A stretch of 64,000 nucleotides of DNA from an uncultured Prevotella sp. (GTDB taxonomy: Bacteria > Bacteroidota > Bacteroidia > Bacteroidales > Bacteroidaceae): NCBI GenBank assembly GCA_944320305.1, contig CALUGW010000001.1:124001-188000 (forward strand). Reading direction: 5' to 3'. The notes beneath the pieces are model-generated. The model saw nothing but the letters and a program-made list of their open reading frames with translations, made no database searches and was not told the origin of the DNA. The position numbers were made by a program, and so were the translations under genes. Positions 8,950 through 16,659 of this stretch are shown here, piece by piece; the stretch's first letter is position 1, and every line of letters begins with the position of its first letter.

Positions 8950-10217
8950 AAAAAGCATTTTTATGTAGTGTTGTGCTGGTCTGCTCTTCAGCGGCGGCTT
9001 TTGCACAGAGCGGTACAAACTCACCATACAGCCAGTACGGGTTGGGCATACTGTCTGACCAGTCGCAGGGCTTTAATCGCGGAATGAATGGTTTGGCCAT
9101 TGGATTGCGTTATGGAAACCAGGTGAATGTACTTAACCCGGCATCTTATTCAGCCGTTGATTCTCTGACAATGATTTTTGATGTCGGCCTGTCTGGGCAG
9201 ATAACCAATTTCAAGGAGGGGAATGTCAGGCGTAATGCGAAGAATGCCGATCTGGAGTATGCTGTCGCCGCTTTCCGCGCCTTTCCTAAAATAGGACTGA
9301 GTGTCGGCATCGTTCCTTTCACAAACATAGGCTACAGCTATTCAAACACAACCCGCATAGGCACGTCCACCACCACTTCCACAGAGCTGCATTCCGGTTC
9401 AGGCGGCATCCACCAGGCGTTTGTCGGTTTGGGATGGAATGTATGGGGCGGCTTGTCTGTCGGCGCCAATCTGTCTTATTTGTGGGGTTCCTACGACAGG
9501 AGCATCAGTGTTTCGAGCAGCGACGGCTATGTCAACACCGTTAGCAAGGCTTACAGTGCCACTGTCAGCAGTTATAAAATAGACCTTGGACTTCAGTGGC
9601 AGCACAAGCTTGACGCGGATAATGTCATGACATTAGGAGCCACCTTGGGCATTGGGCACAAGTTGGGGGCTGACCCTTCTGTTACGACAACCACATCGAA
9701 CAGCCAGACAGGAGTCTCTGCAGACACCACCTCGGTTGTTTCGAATGGTCTTGCCATACCGATGTCTTATGGTGTCGGAGTGTCATGGTGTCATGCAGAC
9801 AAGTTTACCGTTGGTGTTGATTATTCTTTGCAGCAGTGGGGCAAACTCGATTTCCCTGAGACCGACTCCCGTTCCGGCCATTATGTCATGCAGGGGGGGC
9901 TTCTTAAGAACCGCCATAAGGTGACTGTCGGCGGAGAGTGGGTTCCGGACCCGATGAGTCTTAATTTCCTGAAGCGGGTGCGTTACCGTTTTGGCGTTGC
10001 GTATGCCACACCTTATATAAATATTAACGGGCAGGACGGCCCGAAAGAATACAGCGTCAGTGGAGGATTCGGCATACCCGTCAGCCGCTCTTTTTTGAAC
10101 ATCAGCGCCCAGTGGGTGCGCTCGGATTCAAAGGCGTTTATTGTGGAAAACACTTTCCGCGTGAACATCGGTCTGACGTTTAATGAGCGCTGGTTCATGA
10201 AATGGAAGGTTGAATAA
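8946..10217 (+). CDS. Outer-membrane beta-barrel protein, FadL/OmpP1-like
   Basis: 423 residues with a clear Sec signal peptide (MKKAFLCSVVLVCSSAAAFA, cleavage before QSGTNSPYSQYG). The mature protein is rich in alternating hydrophobic strands with Gly, Ser and aromatic girdle residues, and ends in FNERWFMKWKVE with aromatic residues near the C terminus. The N-terminal SPYSQYGLGILSDQ and NPASYSAVDSLTMIFDVG blocks are typical of a conserved Bacteroidales outer-membrane family related to FadL. The ligand is unknown. It sits between coaX and lptC in one operon, which suggests a housekeeping role in the outer membrane, but this is inference. Confidence 0.8.
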   Translation: MKKAFLCSVVLVCSSAAAFAQSGTNSPYSQYGLGILSDQSQGFNRGMNGLAIGLRYGNQVNVLNPASYSAVDSLTMIFDVGLSGQITNFKEGNVRRNAKNADLEYAVAAFRAFPKIGLSVGIVPFTNIGYSYSNTTRIGTSTTTSTELHSGSGGIHQAFVGLGWNVWGGLSVGANLSYLWGSYDRSISVSSSDGYVNTVSKAYSATVSSYKIDLGLQWQHKLDADNVMTLGATLGIGHKLGADPSVTTTTSNSQTGVSADTTSVVSNGLAIPMSYGVGVSWCHADKFTVGVDYSLQQWGKLDFPETDSRSGHYVMQGGLLKNRHKVTVGGEWVPDPMSLNFLKRVRYRFGVAYATPYININGQDGPKEYSVSGGFGIPVSRSFLNISAQWVRSDSKAFIVENTFRVNIGLTFNERWFMKWKVE

Positions 10218-10249
10218 AAATACATGCATTTGTCGTGACGAGTAGATTC

Positions 10250-10930
10250 ATGCGTGTTGTCGCATCACCGGTTGTGTGCTGTTCTGTTTTGCTGTCTGGG
10301 GCATTGTCTGTATTGTCGTGCGCTGAAGAAAAAGAGCATCCGGCACCGGCCATTCACGACCGTGATTCCGTGTCGGTAATGGTCAGTTACGGGGTCAACA
10401 CGCTCGTTTCTGATTCCGGAGTCATAAAATACCGTATTGTGACAGAACGCTGGGATGTCAACCAGATACGGGTGCCTTCTCGGTGGACATTCATAAAAGG
10501 GCTGTTCATGGAGCAGTTCGACGAGCGTTTCCATGTCCAGGCTTACATACAGGCAGACACGGCATGGTATTATGACAAGCTGAAACTGTGGGAGCTTCGC
10601 GGTCGCGTGCGCGTGCGTAATGTGAACGGGTTGCGCTTCAGCAGTGAGGAGTTGTTTTGGGACGGTGTCATGCACGAGATGTACTCCAACAAGTTTTCAA
10701 GGGTTGTCACTCCGGAAAGGACACTTGAGGGCACTTATTTCAGAAGCGATGAATACATGACCCATTACACCGTGTCAAATTCAAGAGGTTCTTTTGTGCG
10801 GTCGGATATTGATGGTGGCGGTCAGCAGCCGGCACAGCCCGACACGGTGTCACAAGGCGATACGGCACAATTTCCGCCGCCAATGCGTCCTGCGGCAGTG
10901 CCGAGAGCGTCTTCGTCAAGACAGCGGTGA
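10250..10930 (+). CDS. lptC: LPS export periplasmic protein LptC
   Basis: A 226-residue lipoprotein with signal MRVVASPVVCCSVLLSGALS and lipobox LSVLSC. A GTG at 10235 would add five residues (MTSRF); the ATG at 10250 gives the cleaner signal peptide. The body follows the LptC pattern: SVMVSYGVNTLVSDSGVIKY, then repeated short beta strands such as DTAWYYDKLKLWELRGRVRV, NGLRFSSEELFWD and YFRSDEYMTHYTVSNSRG. LptC links the LptBFG transporter to LptA in moving lipopolysaccharide to the outer membrane. The C-terminal 45 residues are Pro/Gln-rich and low in complexity. Probably co-transcribed with coaX and the barrel gene; a terminator-like hairpin follows. Confidence 0.88.
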   Translation: MRVVASPVVCCSVLLSGALSVLSCAEEKEHPAPAIHDRDSVSVMVSYGVNTLVSDSGVIKYRIVTERWDVNQIRVPSRWTFIKGLFMEQFDERFHVQAYIQADTAWYYDKLKLWELRGRVRVRNVNGLRFSSEELFWDGVMHEMYSNKFSRVVTPERTLEGTYFRSDEYMTHYTVSNSRGSFVRSDIDGGGQQPAQPDTVSQGDTAQFPPPMRPAAVPRASSSRQR

Positions 10931-10990
10931 CGGTTGTTTTGTGTATCATCGTGCCTTGTGTGTGTGAATCTTCAAACGTGTTTCTTCACT

Positions 10991-11027
10991 GCGCTTTTAG
11001 CGGCCGTTGTTCGGCCGGAGCGCTTTT
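10991..11027 (+). terminator. Probable terminator of the coaX-lptC operon
   Basis: GCGCT and AGCGC arms enclose a CGGCCG-TTGTT-CGGCCG hairpin, with unpaired bases between the inner and outer stems, followed by TTTTC. Confidence 0.5.
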
Positions 11028-11149
11028 CTGCAGTCCGTCTGCCGGAAATGGCGGCGCATAAAGTCATAATCTGAAGCCGGACAGGCGGCAATGGGGAGAC
11101 GTGGGGTGAGTTTTTTCGTAAATTATGTCGCAGATTGGCATAAATTTAG

Positions 11150-11157
11150 TAATTTTG
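11150..11157 (+). promoter_or_regulatory. -7 promoter box of ppiD
   Basis: TAATTTTG, full consensus match, about 88 bases before the ppiD ATG. No -33 TTTG at the normal distance. Confidence 0.55.
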
Positions 11158-11244
11158 CCCACTAAAGTGGCGGCTGGCTGTTTTATGCGGCTGTCGCAAC
11201 CAATAGTAAAAACTAAAAAATATAGAAAATAACAACAAAAAGTA

Positions 11245-13386
11245 ATGGCAGCATTAGGAACAATCAGAAAAAGAGGTGTGACCTTGATTGTTATCATAGG
11301 TTTGGGCCTTTTTGCGTTCATCGCCGAGGAAATGTTTCGTTCGTGTGAGGCAACAAACAACGAGAAGCGCCTCCGCGTCGGCGAAGTGTTAGGTAAAAGT
11401 CTTTCTGTTCAGGAATTCCAAGACATGATTGACGAGTATCAGGAGGTTATCAAGATGACCCAGGGGCGTGACAACCTGACAGAAAACGAGCTTAATCAAG
11501 TCAAGGACCAGGTGTGGGACACTTATGTGAACAATGTCATTCTGGAGAATGAGGCAGAGAAACTCGGTCTTGCCGTAACGAAAGAGGAGTTGCAGAACAT
11601 CTTGCGCGAGGGAACGAATCCAATTCTCTTGCAGACTCCGTTCGTCAATCAGCAGACCCGCCGCTTCGACGCTTCGCTTCTTACCAAGTTCCTTGATGAC
11701 TATAAGAAAGTGCAGGCCGGGCAGGATGCCCAGATGGCTGAGCAGTACCGCACAATCTACAAATACTGGCAGTTCATCGAGAAGACACTCCGCCAGCAGG
11801 CTCTTGCCATGAAGTATCAGGGGCTTCTGTCGGGTTGCTTGCTGTCAAACCCTGTTTCGGCCAAGATGGCTTTCGACGGGCAGACGGAAGAGAGCGACAT
11901 CCGTTTGGCGTCTCTCGCATATTCTTCAATCAATGACAACGACGTGAAGGTGTCTGACGCGGACATTAAGGCAAAATATGACGAGCAGAAAGAGATGTAC
12001 AGGCAGTATGTAGAGAGCCGCGACATCAAGTATGTTGAGTTCCAGGTGCTGCCTTCCGACGCAGACCGCAAGGCTATTCTTGCAACTGTGACAGACGCAA
12101 AGAACAAGCTTGAGGCTGGTGCCGATCCTGCCGAGACAGTGCGCAAGGCACAGTCGCAGTATGCTTATCTCGGACTGCCTGTCACTCGCAACGCTTTCCC
12201 GAGAGACATAGCGGTGAAGATAGACTCCATGGCTGTCGGCCAGACCACAGCTCCGTTTGAGACGAAGTCTGACAACACCTTGAATGTCATAAAGCTCATC
12301 TCGAAGGCGCAGATGCCCGATTCTGTCGAGTTCCGCCAGATTCAGATTGTCGGCCAGACCCTCGACGAGGGCCGCAAGACCGCAGACAGCGTTTACAACG
12401 CGCTGAAGGCCGGTGGCGATTTTGCAGCGATTGCGAAGAAATATGGCCAGGAGGGTCAGACGCAGTGGTTCACATCGGCCATGTATGAGAACTCGCAGTC
12501 TGTCGATACCGACTCGCGCAAATATCTTGAGACAATCATAAATCTTGGAGAGAATGAGGTTGCTAATGTGGAGTTCATGCAGGGCAATGTCGTTGTTCAG
12601 GTTGTCAGCCGTCGCGCTATGGTAGACAAGTACGTGGCCGCTGTTGTCAAGCACACCATCGACTTCTCCAAAGGTACGTATTCTTCGGCTTACAACAAGT
12701 TCAGCCAGTTTGTAAGTGCCAACCAGACCGTTGAGGCGATGGAGAAGAATGCGGCCAAGTTCGGTTATAAGGTTCAGGAGCGCAAGGACCTGTTTAACTC
12801 GGAGCACAATGTCGCAGGCATAAGCAGCACCGATGACGCCATGAAGTGGATCTTCGACGCCAAGGCCGGTGAGGTGTCGCCGCTTTACGAATGCGGTGCC
12901 AACGACCATCTGCTTGTTGTGGCAATGACAAAGGTTCATCCTGTCGGTTACCGCGCCCTTGAGGATGTCAAGGATGTGGTCAAGTCGGAGGTTGTGCGCG
13001 ACAAGAAGTACGAGATGCTCAAGAGCAGACTGAACGGTGTCAAGAGCATTGACGCCGCCCGCGCCAAAGGCGCCGGTGTGGACACTGTCCGCCAGATCAC
13101 TTTCAGCGCGCCTGTGTTTGTTCAGGCTACCGGTGCCAGTGAGCCTGCGCTCAGCGGTGCTGTCGCAGCCACAAAGAAAGGGTCATTCTGTCCTGAAGTC
13201 ATAAAGGGCAATGCCGGTGCTTATATGTTCCAGGTGGTTGACAAGAAGCAGCGCCAGGGTGCCAAGTACACCGAGGCATCCATGGAGCAGATGCTCCGCC
13301 AGCAGGCTTTGCAGGCTGCGGGCCGCTTTATGAACGAGCTGTATCTTAAGGCCGGAGTCGTTGACAACAGGTATATGTTCTTCTGA
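11245..13386 (+). CDS. ppiD: PpiD/SurA-like peptidyl-prolyl isomerase, membrane-anchored
   Basis: 713 residues. One N-terminal membrane anchor (about 10-30, RKRGVTLIVIIGLGLFAFIA) is followed by a large SurA_N-like chaperone region (about 40-330), a parvulin-type PPIase domain (about 335-435, with KAGGDFAAIAKKYGQEGQTQWF) and a C-terminal chaperone region. PpiD helps proteins fold as they leave SecYEG on the periplasmic side. The length is typical of Bacteroidota PpiD proteins, which carry a parvulin domain poor in catalytic residues; activity may be mainly chaperone. Monocistronic, with its own promoter and a strong terminator. Confidence 0.92.
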   Translation: MAALGTIRKRGVTLIVIIGLGLFAFIAEEMFRSCEATNNEKRLRVGEVLGKSLSVQEFQDMIDEYQEVIKMTQGRDNLTENELNQVKDQVWDTYVNNVILENEAEKLGLAVTKEELQNILREGTNPILLQTPFVNQQTRRFDASLLTKFLDDYKKVQAGQDAQMAEQYRTIYKYWQFIEKTLRQQALAMKYQGLLSGCLLSNPVSAKMAFDGQTEESDIRLASLAYSSINDNDVKVSDADIKAKYDEQKEMYRQYVESRDIKYVEFQVLPSDADRKAILATVTDAKNKLEAGADPAETVRKAQSQYAYLGLPVTRNAFPRDIAVKIDSMAVGQTTAPFETKSDNTLNVIKLISKAQMPDSVEFRQIQIVGQTLDEGRKTADSVYNALKAGGDFAAIAKKYGQEGQTQWFTSAMYENSQSVDTDSRKYLETIINLGENEVANVEFMQGNVVVQVVSRRAMVDKYVAAVVKHTIDFSKGTYSSAYNKFSQFVSANQTVEAMEKNAAKFGYKVQERKDLFNSEHNVAGISSTDDAMKWIFDAKAGEVSPLYECGANDHLLVVAMTKVHPVGYRALEDVKDVVKSEVVRDKKYEMLKSRLNGVKSIDAARAKGAGVDTVRQITFSAPVFVQATGASEPALSGAVAATKKGSFCPEVIKGNAGAYMFQVVDKKQRQGAKYTEASMEQMLRQQALQAAGRFMNELYLKAGVVDNRYMFF

Positions 13387-13415
13387 TAGGGTTTTTATTT
13401 GACTTTCATATCTTT

Positions 13416-13449
13416 CGGGGGCGCTCATGGGAGTGCCCCCGATTTTGTT
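13416..13449 (+). terminator. Intrinsic terminator of ppiD
   Basis: 11-bp stem with one G-T pair (13416-13426 with 13431-13441, CGGGGGCGCTC), 4-base loop, followed by ATTTTGTTT. Confidence 0.85.
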
Positions 13450-13509
13450 TATGTACATAAAGAAATTGCACTTGCAAATTGAACACACCCAATGTAAACA
13501 AAACCTAAA

Positions 13510-13810
13510 ATTGTTAATTTCGGCGGAAATAAGCTTCTGAATTTTCGCGAATTTGAAAATAATCGGGAAGTGGTCGCAAATAAGCGGAATCTGAGTGTGC
13601 AACCGTAACTAATTGGTCTGTTTTGACTTACAGGTCCGATTAGCCCGGATGTGCAATAAAAAAGGCCACCGAAACGGCTCTTTTCAGCCCACAAACGGCC
13701 ATTTTCACCCAGCGGAAAGGGTCGTTTTGTCTTCCAATATGGCCTATATCGGGTTGCGATTTGGGTCTTTTTGCAGTGCGATATGGGTCTTCTTGCAGAA
13801 TCCTGAGCTT
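13510..13810 (+). repeat. Intergenic 22-base-period repeat, copy A
   Basis: The first half (13542-13690) is a leader clearly homologous to 27048-27200, sharing blocks such as CGAATTTGAAAATAA, GAGTGTGCAA, CGTAAC and TGTGCAATAAAA. The second half is a run of degenerate units about 20-24 bases long, each with a GGYC-n-TTTTG or TATAT core and often ending in TGCGA. Units are far less alike than in copy B. Confidence 0.7.
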
Positions 13811-13873
13811 TTTTTGTTGCTATAAAGGCTGTTTTAGGTTCTGACTTTTTCTATTTCAGCATTTTTTGAAGTG

Positions 13874-14297
13874 TTAAATCCGAATCGGTCGTCAGAACGT
13901 TTGCGGTTAGATATTGTACGCGAGTTCGGGATAAGCAAGCATTGAGATTAAGCAGTGGTAGTTCTCATGTAGAGACGCAAAATTTTGCGTCTGACATTGT
14001 CATTTGCATCCATTTTTACAGGCATTGTCCCTCCGAGATGCAAAATTTTGCGCCTCTACACGTGGCAGACAGCAGGCCTGAGGCTTGCATTCCTTTTCGA
14101 ACAAACGAAAATCCTTATCTCGAACTCGCGTATATTGTCTCATTCCCACACTCTTCGTCTGCTTATGCGCTCCTGTCGGCATCTTGCATTCCGCCTTGCC
14201 TCGGCGCAGCCCGCTACGCTTTCGGCCTGCCGAAAATCAGCCTGTCCGACAGTAACGCATAATCAGTCTGAAGTCTAACGACCGATTCGGGTTAAAT
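13874..14297. repeat. Nested inverted-repeat element, MITE-like
   Basis: Outer arms 13874-13896 and 14274-14296 are inverted copies matching at about 20 of 23 positions, with core CCGAATCGGTCGT. Inner arms 13917-13935 and 14114-14132 are inverted copies matching at 18 of 19 (core TACGCGAGTTCG). At the centre, 13974-13991 is a perfect 18-base palindrome GACGCAAAATTTTGCGTC, and 14035-14056 is a degenerate copy of it. There is no transposase, and no obvious target duplication at the ends. Confidence 0.65.
14147..14264 (-). repeat. Dispersed repeat II, copy 1
   Basis: In minus orientation it starts GATTATGCGTT and ends with GCAAGATGCCGA and CGAAGAG-GTG blocks. These match 54333-54473 on the plus strand over the same span, with internal divergence. 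It lies between the outer and inner right arms of the inverted-repeat element. Confidence 0.65.
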
Positions 14298-14346
14298 TCT
14301 GACAGTGGAAAATGTTTCGACCGGTCGGTGAAACAATGTCGGAATG

Positions 14347-14377
14347 TTGGTCTTGCAGAGAATATTTTGTAACTTTA
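14347..14377 (+). promoter_or_regulatory. Promoter of the beta-lactamase gene
   Basis: TTGG at 14347-14350, 19 bases, then TAACTTTA at 14370-14377 (7 of 8 to the TAnnTTTG pattern). It lies 28 bases before the ATG. Confidence 0.55.
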
Positions 14378-14405
14378 CGACCATAAAATATTGCAAGGAA
14401 AAAAG

Positions 14406-15317
14406 ATGACGACAGGTATCCATAAGATAGGCTCATGTGTGCCGGGCCTTTTGCTGCGGCCCATAGTGTTTGTGCTTGGCATTGTCTGCTCTTGCTCGGC
14501 AGTTGCCTCAGATCTCAGTGAGCGTGTTGATTCCATACTCGCCGGCAAGCGAATGACGGTGGGCGTGGCGGCAGAGTGGGGAGGTGGCAGTTTTGTTCAC
14601 AACGATTCCCTTTGTTTTCCGCTTATGAGCGTGTTCAAGACTCATGTGGCCATGGCTGTTGCGGCCCGGATGAAGACAGACGGCTTTGGGCCTGACAGCG
14701 TTGTGCATATTGCAAAGAGCCGTCTTCTTCCCGGCACATACAGTCCGCTCAGGCAGAAGTATCCAGACCGTGACGTTGACATTACAATATCGGAACTTCT
14801 GCGTTACAGTGTGGCCGAGAGCGACAATAACGCCTGCGACGTGCTGATAGACATTGCCGGCGGAGCGGATTATGTGGATATGTACATCCGCAGCCTGGGC
14901 ATCACCGGGTTCAGCATCAGTGAGACTGAGGCTTCGATGCACGAAGCTCCTGCCAGCTGTCGCAACAACTGGAGCCGTCCGTCATCGATGCTTGGCGTTC
15001 TGAAGAAAATCTTTGAGCCGGGAGACAACCCCTTCGGGCTGCTGAGGGAAATAATGAAGGGCACTGTCACCGGTGCGGACAAAATACGTGCGGGCGTGCC
15101 CGGTGGTGTGCCGGTGGCGCACAAGACAGGAAGCTCAGGCCGCTCGGACGGCGTGAAAACGGCCGACAATGACGCTGGGGTGGTGTTTCTGCCTCAGGGC
15201 AGGTGCTATGTAGTGGTGTTCATCATGGATTCTGCTGAGACAGATGCGGAGAACGCGGCCGCAATAGCAGCAATAACGCGCGAGATTGTTGCAGAGGCGT
15301 CGTCGGCATCCCGTTGA
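14406..15317 (+). CDS. Class A (subclass A2-like) beta-lactamase
   Basis: A secreted serine hydrolase of 303 residues. The ATG at 14406 follows AAGGAAAAAAG; a TTG at 14391 would add five residues and is not needed. The signal peptide is about residues 1-35. All class A motifs are present: SVFK (Ser75, Lys78), SDN (139-141), the omega-loop Glu175 in TEASMH and KTG (240-242). His in the position after EASM, rather than the Asn of TEM-type enzymes, and NNWSRP are features of the CfxA/CepA/PER group (subclass A2). It should open beta-lactams, probably cephalosporins, in the periplasm, but the spectrum cannot be read from sequence. No mobile-element genes are beside it; repeat elements lie upstream. 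Confidence 0.9.
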   Translation: MTTGIHKIGSCVPGLLLRPIVFVLGIVCSCSAVASDLSERVDSILAGKRMTVGVAAEWGGGSFVHNDSLCFPLMSVFKTHVAMAVAARMKTDGFGPDSVVHIAKSRLLPGTYSPLRQKYPDRDVDITISELLRYSVAESDNNACDVLIDIAGGADYVDMYIRSLGITGFSISETEASMHEAPASCRNNWSRPSSMLGVLKKIFEPGDNPFGLLREIMKGTVTGADKIRAGVPGGVPVAHKTGSSGRSDGVKTADNDAGVVFLPQGRCYVVVFIMDSAETDAENAAAIAAITREIVAEASSASR

Positions 15318-15339
15318 GCCAAACTATTTGGGCTAAAGG

Positions 15340-15383
15340 CCGCCGCCGGCAGATACCGTGGTCTTGCGGTCTGTCGGCGGCGG
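15340..15383. terminator. Hairpin between convergent bla and HIT genes
   Basis: 14-bp stem with one G-T pair (15340-15353 with 15370-15383, CCGCCGCCGGCAGA) and a 16-base loop. No T-run follows on either strand, so it may act as a transcript-end stabiliser rather than a classic terminator. Confidence 0.5.
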
Positions 15384-15437
15384 TGTCGTCAGTTCAGAAG
15401 TCAAGAGAATGCTTGAGGCTATGGCCTCAGTCCGATT

Positions 15438-15863
15438 TTATAGATTCTTGCGCAGCGCCTCGGCCATTTCGGCATACTCGGCGTCAGTGAGATAAACTTC
15501 CTGCGGGTTCATGCGGAACACTCCGCCGAAGTCTGGGCCGCCAACATATTTTGGCACAAGGTGCACGTGCAGGTGCTCAAGTGTGTCGGCGTATGCGCCG
15601 TAATTGATCTTGTCGGGGTTGAACACTTTCTGCATAGCGCGCGTTACGCGCACCACGTCGCTCATGAATGCGTTGCGGTCGTTGTCGCTCAGCAGGTTGA
15701 TGTCGTCCACATGGTCCTTGTAGGCCACGAGACAACGGCCGCGGTAGGTCTGCTCCTTGAAAATGAACACGCGCGAAACGCTCAGTTCGGCAATCTCAAT
15801 CATAAGGTTGTGCAGTGTCTCGTTGTTCTGGCAGTACAGACACTCTTTAGGGTCACTCTTCAT
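15438..15863 (-). CDS. HIT family nucleotide hydrolase
   Basis: 141 residues with the histidine triad HLHVHLV (His97, His99, His101) that binds the alpha-phosphate in nucleoside phosphoramidases and dinucleotide hydrolases. An N-terminal CLYC pair (residues 8-11) suggests the zinc site of the HinT/Fhit-like bacterial group. The length fits the family. It is monocistronic, with a promoter box at 15914-15907 that lies against a perfect inverted repeat. The exact substrate is not readable. Confidence 0.92.
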   Translation of the reverse strand: MKSDPKECLYCQNNETLHNLMIEIAELSVSRVFIFKEQTYRGRCLVAYKDHVDDINLLSDNDRNAFMSDVVRVTRAMQKVFNPDKINYGAYADTLEHLHVHLVPKYVGGPDFGGVFRMNPQEVYLTDAEYAEMAEALRKNL

Positions 15864-15906
15864 AGGTTTGCTGTTTGTTATTTAAAGGTTGGTTTGTTTG
15901 ATGTCA

Positions 15907-15957
15907 CAAATTTACAACTTTAACGCCAAAGCGGCAAGTGTTTTGGCGTTAAAGTTG
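15907..15957 (-). promoter_or_regulatory. HIT gene promoter beside a perfect 16-bp inverted repeat
   Basis: 15915-15930 and 15942-15957 are exact inverted copies (arm CAACTTTAACGCCAAA) around an 11-base spacer. On the minus strand TAAATTTG (15914-15907) follows directly, and a TTG in the spacer is about 20 bases upstream of it, so the palindrome covers the promoter. It could end the TetR transcript, serve as an operator, or both; there is no T-run. Confidence 0.5.
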
Positions 15958-16020
15958 CATCAGTCCGGGATCAGGCCGTCCTTGGATTTCCATGCAGCCG
16001 CCGTGCGTCCGTTGTCCACT

Positions 16021-16656
16021 TTAGCCCTGTCCTTTGGGTTTGAGCATCTCAACGATTGTTGTCACAATGTGCGGCTTCCATTTCGCCAGCAGTTCTCCGA
16101 AGGTCTCTCCTTCGTCAAGAAGCACGGCGCAGCACAGATTCTTGGCCACAAACGGCATGATGACCATCGAGTAGAATGTCATGAAGATGTAGCGCAGCTC
16201 CACGCGGCAGAGCTGTCCGCTGTCCATCTCGCCGAGCAGCCCGTGCTTTATGGTGTCGAAATACTGGACGATGTGCAGCTCGCGCATGGTGGCGGCAACG
16301 TTGCTGAAGTCGCGCTGCATTTCGCGCATCAGGAAAACCGGCAGGCTCGGGTTTGCCGTGAGCACATCGTAGTAGACATCGACCACCATGCCCACGCGCT
16401 CTTCGGGCGGCAGGTCGTGGCGCAGGATGATGCCCTGCACTCGTGGCACGATCTCATCGACAATGCCGCTGAATACGGCTTTGAACATACGGTCTTTTGT
16501 GCGGAAGTAGTAGTGGAGGACCGGGCGGTTTATTCCGGCTCTTGCCGCAATGTCGCTCATGCTTGTCGCGGCAAATCCGTTCTCGATGAACAGCTCTCTG
16601 GCCGCGTCAATGATTCTGGCCTCTGTGTTTGCTGTTGTATGTGATTGCGTTGCCAT
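16021..16656 (-). CDS. TetR/AcrR family transcriptional regulator
   Basis: 211 residues. The N-terminal TetR DNA-binding domain is clear: EARIIDAARELFIENGFAA, then TSMSDIAARAGINRPVLHYY and FRTKDRMFKAVF. The C-terminal ligand domain is helical and undefined. It begins 3 bases after the stop of the dehydratase activase on the same strand, so the two are almost surely co-transcribed and the regulator may control its own operon. The ligand is unknown; acyl-CoA or a fatty acid would fit the neighbour but is a guess. Confidence 0.88.
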   Translation of the reverse strand: MATQSHTTANTEARIIDAARELFIENGFAATSMSDIAARAGINRPVLHYYFRTKDRMFKAVFSGIVDEIVPRVQGIILRHDLPPEERVGMVVDVYYDVLTANPSLPVFLMREMQRDFSNVAATMRELHIVQYFDTIKHGLLGEMDSGQLCRVELRYIFMTFYSMVIMPFVAKNLCCAVLLDEGETFGELLAKWKPHIVTTIVEMLKPKGQG

Positions 16657-16659
16657 GAC

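Larger units (their letters stand above)
10931..11244. other. Intergenic region between lptC and ppiD
   Basis: 314 bases without a credible gene. It holds a terminator-like hairpin at 10991-11027 and a promoter box at 11150. The last 50 bases before ppiD are very A-rich, as is common in Bacteroidales leaders. Confidence 0.7.
13387..14405. other. 1-kb gene-free region rich in repeats
   Basis: No open frame here has a plausible start signal or recognisable family. In order it holds the ppiD terminator, copy A of the 22-base-period repeat (13510-13810), the nested inverted-repeat element (13874-14297) with another dispersed repeat inside it, and the beta-lactamase promoter. Confidence 0.75.

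Noticed and set aside
13942-14278. Two overlapping plus-strand frames of about 100 codons in the repeat-rich region
   Set aside because: They lie wholly within the inverted-repeat element and dispersed repeat II, have no start signals, and reading frames are not kept in the second copy at 54 kb.
14391-14405. TTG start for the beta-lactamase
   Set aside because: The ATG at 14406 has an A/G-rich site at the right distance and gives a full signal peptide.
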